Below, piece by piece: positions 53,847-61,365 of a stretch of 64,000 nucleotides of DNA. The DNA is from Acetobacteraceae bacterium B3987. Its GTDB lineage: Bacteria; Pseudomonadota; Alphaproteobacteria; Acetobacterales; Acetobacteraceae. Location: the NCBI GenBank assembly GCA_026537415.1, contig JAFNMF010000001.1:124610-188609 (forward strand), in the 5' to 3' direction. The notes under the pieces were generated by a model that saw only the letters and a list, made by a program, of their open reading frames with translations, ran no database searches and was not told where the DNA came from. A program made the translations under genes and the position numbers. The stretch's first letter is position 1. Every line of letters starts with the position of its first letter.

Positions 53847-55579
53847 TGGGTGTTGTTGTGCGGGAGCAGGGCATGGAGCAGAAAAAGGGACATAGGCAGG
53901 ATGACCGGGCATTGTTTCATGGTAGCCGTTCTCTCGTGAAGGGGCGCAAAGTGGCTCTGGCCTGTGCGGTTCTTTTGGGAAGCAGTGCCCTGAGTGGCTG
54001 CCAGACAACAGCCATGAAGAATATGCCACCCGCTCCCAACCAGCCGTGGAATGCGCCAGTCGATGTGAATGGTCACATCATTGAAGGGCATGAGACAGCG
54101 GCACCGGGCCGGAAAGGCGGTCGTGTCCTGAAGATGCCGACAGGTTACCGTCTTTCGTCAGACCGTGTTTTGCCGCAGCCTGCTGCGCTGGGAAAGGTGC
54201 AGGTGGATCATTCCTATGACCTGGCTGACCTGATCGATATGGCCCAGTCCATCAATCCCGCCACACGTCAGGCCTGGGATGCTGCACGGGAGAGTGCCGC
54301 AGAGACAGGGATTGCCCGTTCAGCCTATCTGCCGCATCTGACGGCAGCGGCTATGGGTGGTTACGGGATTCTGGAACCTCATAACCGTTTCCGGAGTAAT
54401 AACGGACTGCGGGCCAATACGAATTCCCGCCTGCATGGCACGCTGGAACGCCAGCAAGTCGGGCTGGAATGGCTCCTGTTCGATTTCGGTAAACGCCGCG
54501 CCGTCATGGAGGAAGCCACCCAGAAGAGCATTGGGCAGAACATCCTCTTTACGGGTGAGCATCAGAAGGTCATCCATAAGGTGGCTCTGGCCTATTATCG
54601 TTATTCTGCCGCTCTGAATAACGTGTCGCTTGTCCGTAAATCCCTTGAGAATGCCCATGCGATTGCACGGGCGGCGGAAGCCAATCTGAAGAATGGGGAA
54701 GGTACGGTTGTTGATACCTCACAAGCCGAGCAGGCTGTGGCGGAGGCCGAGCTGGTACTGGCTCGGACAGAAGGGGATGTGGAAACATACCGGCTGGAGC
54801 TTCTGACGGCCGTTGGTGTGAATCCGTCCCAGCCTCTGCATATTCAGGTTGATACCGGTCGGAACATTCAGGTTGATGATATCCGCCTGAGTGATGAGAT
54901 GGTGCATGAGGCCGTTGCCCGTCGGCCAGACGTGCTGGCTGCTTATACGAGCCTACGTGCCGCTCAGAGTGCCGTGGAAGGGGCACGGGCCAGCTACAGG
55001 CCGCAGATCTTTATGAATGGCAATATCGGTTACAATTTCGATGACCTTCATTTTCGTAATCTGCCGCTGGTTAACATCAATTCGATCAATGATCGGGTGC
55101 ATACTTTTGGCAGCCTGATTACGGCGGGAATTTCCGTGCCCATCTATGATGGTGGCTTGCGCCGCAACCGTCTCCGTCAGGCGCATGAGCGGGAAGATAG
55201 TGCCCGTGCGGCTCTTCAGGATACGCAGAATAATGCCGTCCGTACGATTGTGAGCGCAGAGGCCATGCTTCATACGGGCATTACGGCCTATCAGGCGGCC
55301 TTGAGCCTCCAGAAGGCCAGTCAGACTGGCTTTGATGCAGCCCTAACGGCGTTCCGGTCGGGTGATGGGACGATGACCCGTATGCTAGAGCTTCAGAACA
55401 CTCTGCTTAATGCCCGCTTGTCTGTGTCGGACAGCTATTACGGGATGCTGAGTGCTGCGGCCTCTCTGGCCTATGCAGCCGGTACGCTGGGCAGTAGCAG
55501 CGTTCTGTCTGATATTGAAGGGTCACTGGAGGAAACGGCACCGGTTGTTCCCGTCTCCAACGGTCAGGCCCCCGGCTGA
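53846..55579 (+). CDS. TolC/NodT-type outer-membrane efflux lipoprotein
   Basis: The 577-residue protein has a type II signal with lipobox LSGC at Cys52, preceded by an unusually long charged N-terminus of about 33 residues. Two OEP repeats follow (about 120-320 and 335-530), with helical barrel signatures such as VGLEWLLFDFGKRRAVMEEA and YSVPIYDGG-like ISVPIYDGGLRRNRL. It would provide the outer-membrane duct of the HlyD-FUSC exporter. Its ATG overlaps the FUSC stop (TGATG) and has a superb AGGAGGAGG site. A GC-rich hairpin covers its stop codon. Confidence 0.93.
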   Translation: MGVVVREQGMEQKKGHRQDDRALFHGSRSLVKGRKVALACAVLLGSSALSGCQTTAMKNMPPAPNQPWNAPVDVNGHIIEGHETAAPGRKGGRVLKMPTGYRLSSDRVLPQPAALGKVQVDHSYDLADLIDMAQSINPATRQAWDAARESAAETGIARSAYLPHLTAAAMGGYGILEPHNRFRSNNGLRANTNSRLHGTLERQQVGLEWLLFDFGKRRAVMEEATQKSIGQNILFTGEHQKVIHKVALAYYRYSAALNNVSLVRKSLENAHAIARAAEANLKNGEGTVVDTSQAEQAVAEAELVLARTEGDVETYRLELLTAVGVNPSQPLHIQVDTGRNIQVDDIRLSDEMVHEAVARRPDVLAAYTSLRAAQSAVEGARASYRPQIFMNGNIGYNFDDLHFRNLPLVNINSINDRVHTFGSLITAGISVPIYDGGLRRNRLRQAHEREDSARAALQDTQNNAVRTIVSAEAMLHTGITAYQAALSLQKASQTGFDAALTAFRSGDGTMTRMLELQNTLLNARLSVSDSYYGMLSAAASLAYAAGTLGSSSVLSDIEGSLEETAPVVPVSNGQAPG

Positions 55580-55587
55580 GGGGGCCT
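55566..55587 (+). terminator. Possible terminator at the end of the efflux operon
   Basis: AGGCCCCC (55566-55573) pairs with GGGGGCCT (55580-55587) across a 6-nt loop that contains most of the TolC-like gene's stop codon. Only TCTCT follows, so termination strength is uncertain. Confidence 0.4.
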
Positions 55588-55598
55588 CTCTGGCGGGG

Positions 55599-56801
55599 TC
55601 ATGCTTTGTGATGGCGGGCAACGTATAGTGTGATGAAATAGATCACCAGTCCACCAGCTGAGAGCATGGCACCGCCCCAGCCGACTGAGCCAATGCCCAG
55701 CCCGTGTTCCACGAGCAGAGCCCCCAGAGACGCTCCGAGAGCATTGGCGATGTTGAAGGCTGAATGATTCAATGACGCAGCCAGTGTCTGGGCATCTCCA
55801 GCAACCTCCATAAGGCGGGATTGCATGGCCGGGCTGAGGATGACCGTGGCAGCGGGCAGGAAGAAGCAGATAATCAGCATGGCAGTGCTGGAAGGTAGGA
55901 ACAGCCAGAAAGCAAGCATAAAGATGATGCTGGCGATAAGGCTGAAGATGGTGGTGCGGTCGAGGTTACGGTCGATCATGGCCCCACCAAAGGCGTTGCC
56001 TGCCACCATCCCGCACCCCCAGATGACCTGATAGAATGTAATCATCCAGTGGTTAAGATGCGTGACCTGCCCCAATGCGGAGGTTAAAAAGGTATAGACG
56101 GCAAACATGCCGCCAAAGCCGATGGCACCGGTCAGCAGGGTCAGTAGAACATGGGGATTTTTGAAGGCCGTCAGTTCTGAAAGAGCATTGATATTGGCCT
56201 GAGGCCGGTCCGCTGGGATGAGGAAGGCCACACCCGCCACACAGAGCAGCCCTAGTACGGAGAGCGCACCATAGATGGCTTCCCATGAGATATATTGAGA
56301 TAGGAACGTGCTGAGTGGTGCGCCGATCACGGTGGAGAACATGATACCTGAAAGCACCATGCTGATAGCCCGTCCACGCCGTGCCCGTTCTACCATGGAG
56401 GCCCCTGTCAGGGCGGCGATGCCGAAAAAGGCACCATGAGGTAGCCCCGTGATGAAGCGCATGACTTCAATGGGGAGCAGTGATGAGAACAGGATGGTGC
56501 CGATATTGCCAATGCAGAAGAGGGAAAGCAGAAGCAGCAATATGGTCCGGCGGGACAGCCGTGCCCCGGCGATGGCCATGACGGGAGCGCCAACCACAAC
56601 CCCCAGCGCATAGGCGGAGATGACAGCACTGGCCTGCCCGACAGAAATGTTTAGGGCGTGGGAGAAAGCGGGCAGAATGCCCATCATGCCGAACTCACCG
56701 GTGCCGATGGTGAATGTCCCCAGCATGAGGGCTGCAATGGCAGGGGCAACACCATGAGGTGGGCGCAGGCGTGGGCCTGTAACCGTTTCGGTTGGCTCCA
56801 T
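55599..56801 (-). CDS. Major facilitator superfamily exporter (AraJ/DHA1-like)
   Basis: This 400-residue protein has 12 predicted membrane helices. The MFS signature lies early (GTGEFGMMGILPAF, then AYALGVVVGAPVMA and GARLSRRTILLLLL), and a second half follows after a short loop. It resembles the DHA1 arabinose-efflux/AraJ-like group of drug and sugar exporters; the substrate is unknown. ATG 56801 has GGAG eleven bases upstream, so the long extension to 56930 is rejected. It converges with the efflux operon. Confidence 0.88.
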   Translation of the reverse strand: MEPTETVTGPRLRPPHGVAPAIAALMLGTFTIGTGEFGMMGILPAFSHALNISVGQASAVISAYALGVVVGAPVMAIAGARLSRRTILLLLLSLFCIGNIGTILFSSLLPIEVMRFITGLPHGAFFGIAALTGASMVERARRGRAISMVLSGIMFSTVIGAPLSTFLSQYISWEAIYGALSVLGLLCVAGVAFLIPADRPQANINALSELTAFKNPHVLLTLLTGAIGFGGMFAVYTFLTSALGQVTHLNHWMITFYQVIWGCGMVAGNAFGGAMIDRNLDRTTIFSLIASIIFMLAFWLFLPSSTAMLIICFFLPAATVILSPAMQSRLMEVAGDAQTLAASLNHSAFNIANALGASLGALLVEHGLGIGSVGWGGAMLSAGGLVIYFITLYVARHHKA

Positions 56802-57132
56802 AAGGGGGAGTTCTCCAGTCTGATTAGGGAGTCTGGGGTATAGGGGATATGATCTGGTTCTTTCAATCTGCATCTGGGGTAAAAATGGCGTCATACCGGG
56901 AGAGGGCAGTGGCAGTTCTTGACAGTCCATAGAGCCTCGTGTAACGGCATGGGCATTGCCGGGAATGTCGGATGGTCTGGCCGGGGTGGTGCGTGCTGTG
57001 GCGCAGCGTTCTATAAGGCTCGCAGGCTGTTCCGTTCTCTCTGTTCCGCTTCATGTGGAGGGGGGAGCCTACCGGTGCAACAAAGGGCCGCTGCACAGCT
57101 TCGCCGGTCTGAGAGAAATACGGGTTTAACCG
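56802..57132. other. Divergent intergenic region between the MFS gene and rpsD
   Basis: This 331-bp stretch holds no gene that I can support. It contains a perfect -35 hexamer TTGACA at 56919-56924 that probably belongs to rpsD, giving a leader of about 180 nt. The region around 56850 is moderately AT-rich and may hold the MFS promoter. No clear T-box, riboswitch or ribosomal-protein binding structure is recognisable by eye. Confidence 0.4.
56919..56947 (+). promoter_or_regulatory. Probable rpsD promoter
   Basis: The -35 box TTGACA (56919-56924) is perfect. With a 17-nt spacer the -10 position reads TAACGG (56942-56947), a weak match. Strong -35 with weak -10 boxes are common in alphaproteobacterial housekeeping promoters. 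Confidence 0.35.
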
Positions 57133-57750
57133 ATGTCAAAACGTCTTGAGAGCAAGTACAAGATTAACCGCCGCCTCGGCGTCAACCTGTGGGGCCGTGC
57201 CAAGTCCCCGGTGAACCGTCGTGAGTATGGCCCGGGTCAGCATGGCCAGCGTCGCCGCCAGAAGCCGTCTGACTACTCTGTCCAGCTGATGGCTAAGCAG
57301 AAGCTGAAGGGTTACTACGGTAACATCAGCGAGAAGCAGTTCCGTCGCTATTATGATGAGGCCGTGCGTCGCAAGGGTGATACCTCCGAGAACCTGATTG
57401 GTCTGCTGGAGCGTCGTCTGGATGCCGTCATTTACCGTCTGAAATTCGCCATGACACCGTTTGCTGCTCGTCAGTTCGTCAGCCACGGTCATGTGCTGGT
57501 TAACGGCAAGCGCGTCAACATCCCGTCCTATCTGGTGAAGGAAGGCGATGTGATTGAGGTGCGTGAGAAGTCCAAGCAGCTCGCCATCGTTCTGGATGCC
57601 GTTCAGAGTGCTGAGCGTGATGTGCCGGAATATATCGAAGTGGATCATCGCCAGATGAAGGGCACCTTCATTCGTGTTCCGCAGCTTTCCGATGTGCCTT
57701 ACCCGGTGCAGATGGAACCGAATCTGGTGGTCGAGTTCTACTCCCGCTAA
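57133..57750 (+). CDS. rpsD: 30S ribosomal protein S4
   Basis: S4 is a primary assembly protein of the 30S subunit that binds the 5' domain of 16S rRNA. The 205-residue protein is full length and starts [21 protein letters not shown]. It carries the S4 RNA-binding domain at about 94-155 ([20 protein letters not shown]) and ends EFYSR. It has the zinc-free form without an N-terminal cysteine cluster. It is transcribed alone here and is followed by a strong terminator. Confidence 0.97.
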   Translation: MSKRLESKYKINRRLGVNLWGRAKSPVNRREYGPGQHGQRRRQKPSDYSVQLMAKQKLKGYYGNISEKQFRRYYDEAVRRKGDTSENLIGLLERRLDAVIYRLKFAMTPFAARQFVSHGHVLVNGKRVNIPSYLVKEGDVIEVREKSKQLAIVLDAVQSAERDVPEYIEVDHRQMKGTFIRVPQLSDVPYPVQMEPNLVVEFYSR

Positions 57751-57776
57751 GATACGGTCATTGGCTGTATATGGAG

Positions 57777-57810
57777 ACGCCGGGCGGTTTTACCGTCCGG
57801 CGTTTGCCGT
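57777..57810 (+). terminator. rpsD terminator
   Basis: ACGCCGGGCGGT (57777-57788) pairs with ACCGTCCGGCGT (57792-57803, one G-U) around a TTT loop. TTGCCG and a run of six T residues follow, a clear intrinsic terminator. Confidence 0.85.
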
Positions 57811-57840
57811 TTTTTACGCTCTCTTTTCAGGAAAGCTGAT

Positions 57841-59382
57841 ATGTCCGACCCTACCATTGCTGCGGAAATTCCCCGGCGGCGCACCTTTGCCATTATTTCC
57901 CACCCTGACGCCGGTAAGACCACACTGACAGAACGTATTCTGCGGGCTGGTGGGGCGATTCAGATGGCCGGGAATGTCCGTGCCAAAGGGGAACGGCGGC
58001 GTACCCGGTCGGACTGGATGAGCATCGAGAAGGACCGTGGCATTTCGGTCGTCACCTCGGTGATGACTTTCAATTATGGCGGTTGTGTTTTCAATCTGTT
58101 GGATACACCGGGCCATGAGGACTTCTCTGAAGATACCTACCGGACTCTGACAGCTGTGGATTGTGCGGTGATGGTGATTGATGCCGCCAAGGGTATCGAA
58201 GCCCGGACACGCAAGCTTTTTGAAATCTGCCGTCTACGGGATATTCCCATCGTCACCTTCATCAACAAGATGGACCGTGAGGCGCAGGACTGCTTTGCTC
58301 TGCTGGATGAGATTTCCAATGCTCTGGCTCTGGATGTTTCCCCAGCGACATGGCCAGTTGGCCGGGCAGCAAAATTCGCCGGTATCTACGACCTGCGCAC
58401 AAAGTCCCTGCATCTCAAGGAAGAGTTGGCAGAGGATGATGAGCGTCTGGCTCTGATGCGGGAAGAGGTGGAGCTGGCCGAAATGGCTCTTCCACCTTTC
58501 GAGAAAGAATTCTTTGATGAAGGGCACTTAACTCCCGTCTTCTTCGGCTCTGCCATGAAGGAGATTGGCGTGACGGACCTGCTGGATGCTCTGGCAGCCT
58601 ATGGGCCGCCGCCTCGTGCCCAACCGTCTGAGACACGGGATGTGCAGGCAACGGAAGAGGCTGTTACGGCCCTGATTTTCAAGATTCAGGCGAATATGGA
58701 CCCTAACCACCGGGACCGTATGGCCTTTGCCCGTGTCTGTTCCGGTAAGCTGACCCGTGGAATGCGTCTGAAGCATGTACGCACGGGCAAACAGTTTGCC
58801 CTTCATACGCCGCAGTTCTTCTTTGCACAGGATCGTCAGCTTGTGGAAGAAGCCTTTGCCGGGGATGTGGTGGGGATTCCCAATCATGGCACCTTACGCA
58901 TCGGTGATACGCTGACAGATGGTGAAGACTTGCGCTTTACGGGGGTGCCTCACTTTGCCCCAGAAATTCTGCGCCGTGTGCGGCTTGATGATGCCATGAA
59001 AGCCAAGAAGCTGCGTCAGGCTCTTGTTGAACTGGCAGAGGAAGGCGTCGTACAGCTTTTCCGCCCACAGGATGGGGCACCGCCGATTGTGGGGGTGGTG
59101 GGAACGCTCCAGTTGGACGTGCTGCAATCCCGTCTTCAGGCGGAATATAATGTGCCGGTTGGCTTCGAGAGTACGCCTTTTACACTGGCCCGGTGGGTAA
59201 CAGGCGATAAGGCGGCTCTGGAGCAGTTTGAGGCTCTCAATCGGAGTTCCATGGCGGATGATCTGGATGGAGACCCGGTCTTCCTCGCAGGGTCAGGCTT
59301 CATGATGAACCGGGCTGTTGAGATGAATGAAGCCCTGAGTTTTCATGACATCAAGCAAATCGGTATGGCAGGGAAGGCCTGA
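57841..59382 (+). CDS. prfC: Peptide chain release factor 3
   Basis: RF3 is the GTPase that removes RF1 and RF2 from the ribosome after peptide release. The 513-residue protein has the G1 loop SHPDAGKTTLTE near residue 21 and the RF3-typical DWMSIEKDRGISV switch. G3 is DTPGHEDFSEDTYRTL, and G4 is NKMDREAQD. Domain II and III segments follow (ANMDPNHRDRMAFARVCSGK). ATG 57841 is the family start. It lies 90 bp after rpsD behind its terminator. Confidence 0.96.
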   Translation: MSDPTIAAEIPRRRTFAIISHPDAGKTTLTERILRAGGAIQMAGNVRAKGERRRTRSDWMSIEKDRGISVVTSVMTFNYGGCVFNLLDTPGHEDFSEDTYRTLTAVDCAVMVIDAAKGIEARTRKLFEICRLRDIPIVTFINKMDREAQDCFALLDEISNALALDVSPATWPVGRAAKFAGIYDLRTKSLHLKEELAEDDERLALMREEVELAEMALPPFEKEFFDEGHLTPVFFGSAMKEIGVTDLLDALAAYGPPPRAQPSETRDVQATEEAVTALIFKIQANMDPNHRDRMAFARVCSGKLTRGMRLKHVRTGKQFALHTPQFFFAQDRQLVEEAFAGDVVGIPNHGTLRIGDTLTDGEDLRFTGVPHFAPEILRRVRLDDAMKAKKLRQALVELAEEGVVQLFRPQDGAPPIVGVVGTLQLDVLQSRLQAEYNVPVGFESTPFTLARWVTGDKAALEQFEALNRSSMADDLDGDPVFLAGSGFMMNRAVEMNEALSFHDIKQIGMAGKA

Positions 59383-59405
59383 TTTCTTCTGGCCTTTTCG
59401 GAATG

Positions 59406-59440
59406 AAAAAGCCCCGCAGCCATTGGCTCGGGGCTTTTTT
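59406..59440. terminator. Bidirectional terminator between prfC and the EEP gene
   Basis: AAAAAGCCCCG (59406-59416) pairs with CGGGGCTTTTT (59429-59439). An inner stem AGCC-ATT-GGCT and one bulged C complete the hairpin. A- and T-runs on both sides make it an efficient two-way terminator between convergent genes. Confidence 0.9.
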
Positions 59441-59444
59441 CATC

Positions 59445-60380
59445 TCATGGGAGCTGCATTTGGATGGATACAGGGCAGTGGTCCGAAAGAGTTAGTTCCT
59501 TGGGAGCATTGCGGAGTAGCATGACACGCAGGCTTCCCGGCACGAACCAGCCACGTGCCTGATTGCCGAGCAGGATATGGTCTATGAAGAGGTCTCCACT
59601 ACGGCGGCACGGGCTGGTGAAGCCAGCGGTCGTCAGGGTGAGGTCTGCATCACTCTGGAGAAGCCTCATGACAGGGTCAGACGGTGTCAGGCGTCTGTTG
59701 AAATCACCGAGTATGGCAAAGGGTGTGCCATCATCCAGTCGGTCCATCATCCAATTTTCAATGACATGGAACTGCTGATAGAGCAGGGAGCAGGCTCGTT
59801 TCTTTGCTTCAAGAGGTTGTGCCCAACACCCGGTTTTCAGATGGACGATCAATAGCCTCAAGCTGGCTGTTCCCTTATGCAGGGTAACATCCATACCACC
59901 CCGGAGAGCATGATGATGCCCTTTCTGAGGAATGTTGAGTGCCGTTACTTCCGGATTGATGGTGACTGTCAGTCCGGCACTGCGCCGGACGGCCAGCCCG
60001 ACCTTTTGGACGATTGGGTCAGGCGTGATGTAGAGGTCATATTCATCTTGCGGGAAGACAAGCCGAGCGGCTTCTAGACTGTCCACTTCTTCAAAAGCGA
60101 GGACGTCGCTATGGAGACGCTGTGCATAATGGCGCAGCGCAGCAAAGTCGGCGGTGGTGCGTGTGGGGGCATTGGGTGGCAGAGCGTGGTCATAGGCGGG
60201 GCGGAGAGTGAGCCAGTCCATGTTCCAGCTGCTCAGCTTTATACTCTCTGATGCCTGAGCTGGGGAAAGAAGCAGAATCCCGCCCAAAAGCAGGCACAAG
60301 GTAAAGGCACAACATAAAAAACCGCCTGCCCCGTGGGACAGACGGTTCTTCCATGTTGGGGAAGGTACCCGTTTAGCCAT
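59445..60380 (-). CDS. Secreted endonuclease/exonuclease/phosphatase family protein
   Basis: The 311-residue product has a signal peptide (basic start, then CCAFTLCLLLGGILLLSP, cleavage after AQA near residue 42) followed by an EEP domain. Catalytic motifs are LSSWNMDWL, AFEEVDS with the metal-binding Glu, LRLLIVHLKTGCW, LGDFNRR, FIDHILLG and the C-terminal LSDHCPVSI. It is probably a periplasmic or secreted DNase or phosphodiesterase; the substrate is unknown. Its ATG overlaps the carbonic anhydrase stop by 8 bp (ATGGCTAA), so the pair is translationally coupled. Confidence 0.85.
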   Translation of the reverse strand: MAKRVPSPTWKNRLSHGAGGFLCCAFTLCLLLGGILLLSPAQASESIKLSSWNMDWLTLRPAYDHALPPNAPTRTTADFAALRHYAQRLHSDVLAFEEVDSLEAARLVFPQDEYDLYITPDPIVQKVGLAVRRSAGLTVTINPEVTALNIPQKGHHHALRGGMDVTLHKGTASLRLLIVHLKTGCWAQPLEAKKRACSLLYQQFHVIENWMMDRLDDGTPFAILGDFNRRLTPSDPVMRLLQSDADLTLTTAGFTSPCRRSGDLFIDHILLGNQARGWFVPGSLRVMLLRNAPKELTLSDHCPVSIQMQLP

Positions 60381-61065
60381 TGTCGGTAGGGCTGGGCTTT
60401 TTAAGAAGTGCGATGGCTTCCTCAACGGAATATTCCTTCTTATTCTCATCATTGAGAATATACATCCGACCATTCTGGATGTCGTAGTACCAGCCTTGTA
60501 CGTTTAGCTCATTGCGGGAGAGAGCCTTGGCAACAATCGGGTGCGTCTTCAAATGGGTGAGCTGCAAGCGGACATTGGCTTCTGCCAGATCACGGACATC
60601 TTTCGGTCCGACATCTTCAGCACGCAAATCGCTAATGGTTGCAGCGGCGGCTTCGGCATTATGCAGCCAGCGGCGGACGGTCGGCATATCGGCCAGTTTG
60701 TCCGGGTTTGTGGTCAGATTGATGAGGGCGGACATGGCCCCACAGTTGGAATGACCGCAGATGATGATGTTTTTTACACCAAGGCCACCAACGGCATACT
60801 CAATGGCGGAGGCGACAGCCCCAACCATGTTGCCATAAGCGGGCACGATATTACCGACATTGCGGATAAGGAACAGCTCACCCGGCTCTGTCTGCGTAAT
60901 CAGGCTGGGGCTAATGCGGCTATCGGCGCAGGTGATGAACAGTGTTGGCGGGGTCTGATCGTAAGCCAGACTCTGGAACAGGTCCTTTTTCTGCGGGTAC
61001 ACCTCTCGTTCAAAGGTGTGGACGCCGTCAAGGAGCTCCAGAAGAGTGTTACGGTGGAAGACCAT
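60373..61065 (-). CDS. Beta-class carbonic anhydrase
   Basis: This zinc enzyme interconverts carbon dioxide and bicarbonate in the cytoplasm, supplying bicarbonate for carboxylases and pH balance. The 230 residues contain the zinc ligands Cys46, His105 and Cys108 (CADSR and GHSNCGA) and the Asp48-Arg50 dyad. ATG 61065 has AGGAAA about 12 bases upstream. There is no signal peptide, while the coupled downstream EEP protein is exported, an unusual pairing. Confidence 0.95.
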   Translation of the reverse strand: MVFHRNTLLELLDGVHTFEREVYPQKKDLFQSLAYDQTPPTLFITCADSRISPSLITQTEPGELFLIRNVGNIVPAYGNMVGAVASAIEYAVGGLGVKNIIICGHSNCGAMSALINLTTNPDKLADMPTVRRWLHNAEAAAATISDLRAEDVGPKDVRDLAEANVRLQLTHLKTHPIVAKALSRNELNVQGWYYDIQNGRMYILNDENKKEYSVEEAIALLKKPSPTDNG

Positions 61066-61365
61066 AGCGTTATGTTTCCTGACTAAAGACGCATCGCATC
61101 ATGCGGGGCAATGGCCCCATGAGAGACTATTACGGGCGAGACGGAAAGGTCTGTCCGTGGATCAGACACTAAAAATTTTTTTAATAAGCGTCCAGTGTGT
61201 AGCCCCTTCTGATTTATGAAATGTCTTTCATGCGAGCAGAGCGTTGGTCAAATCTGAATGCCTTCTGGGGGAGGGGTGAAGTGTGGGCAGAAAAAAGCGT
61301 CAGCTCCGAGGGAAAGGGGCTGACGCTTCTTCTAAAGTGACCTGTTAAGTGGCTTAGGTCGAAAC
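61066..61365. other. Intergenic region between alaS and the carbonic anhydrase gene
   Basis: This 300-bp stretch contains the alaS terminator (61291-61330). It probably also holds the carbonic anhydrase promoter on the minus strand. A palindrome ATGAAA-TGTC-TTTCAT lies at about 61216-61231 and an AT-rich tract (AAAAATTTTTTTAATAA) at about 61172. No gene is visible. Confidence 0.4.
61291..61330 (-). terminator. alaS terminator
   Basis: Read on the minus strand, AAGCGTCAGC pairs with GCTGACGCTT across a 14-nt loop and is followed by TTTTTTCT, an intrinsic terminator located about 35 bp after the alaS stop. Confidence 0.85.
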
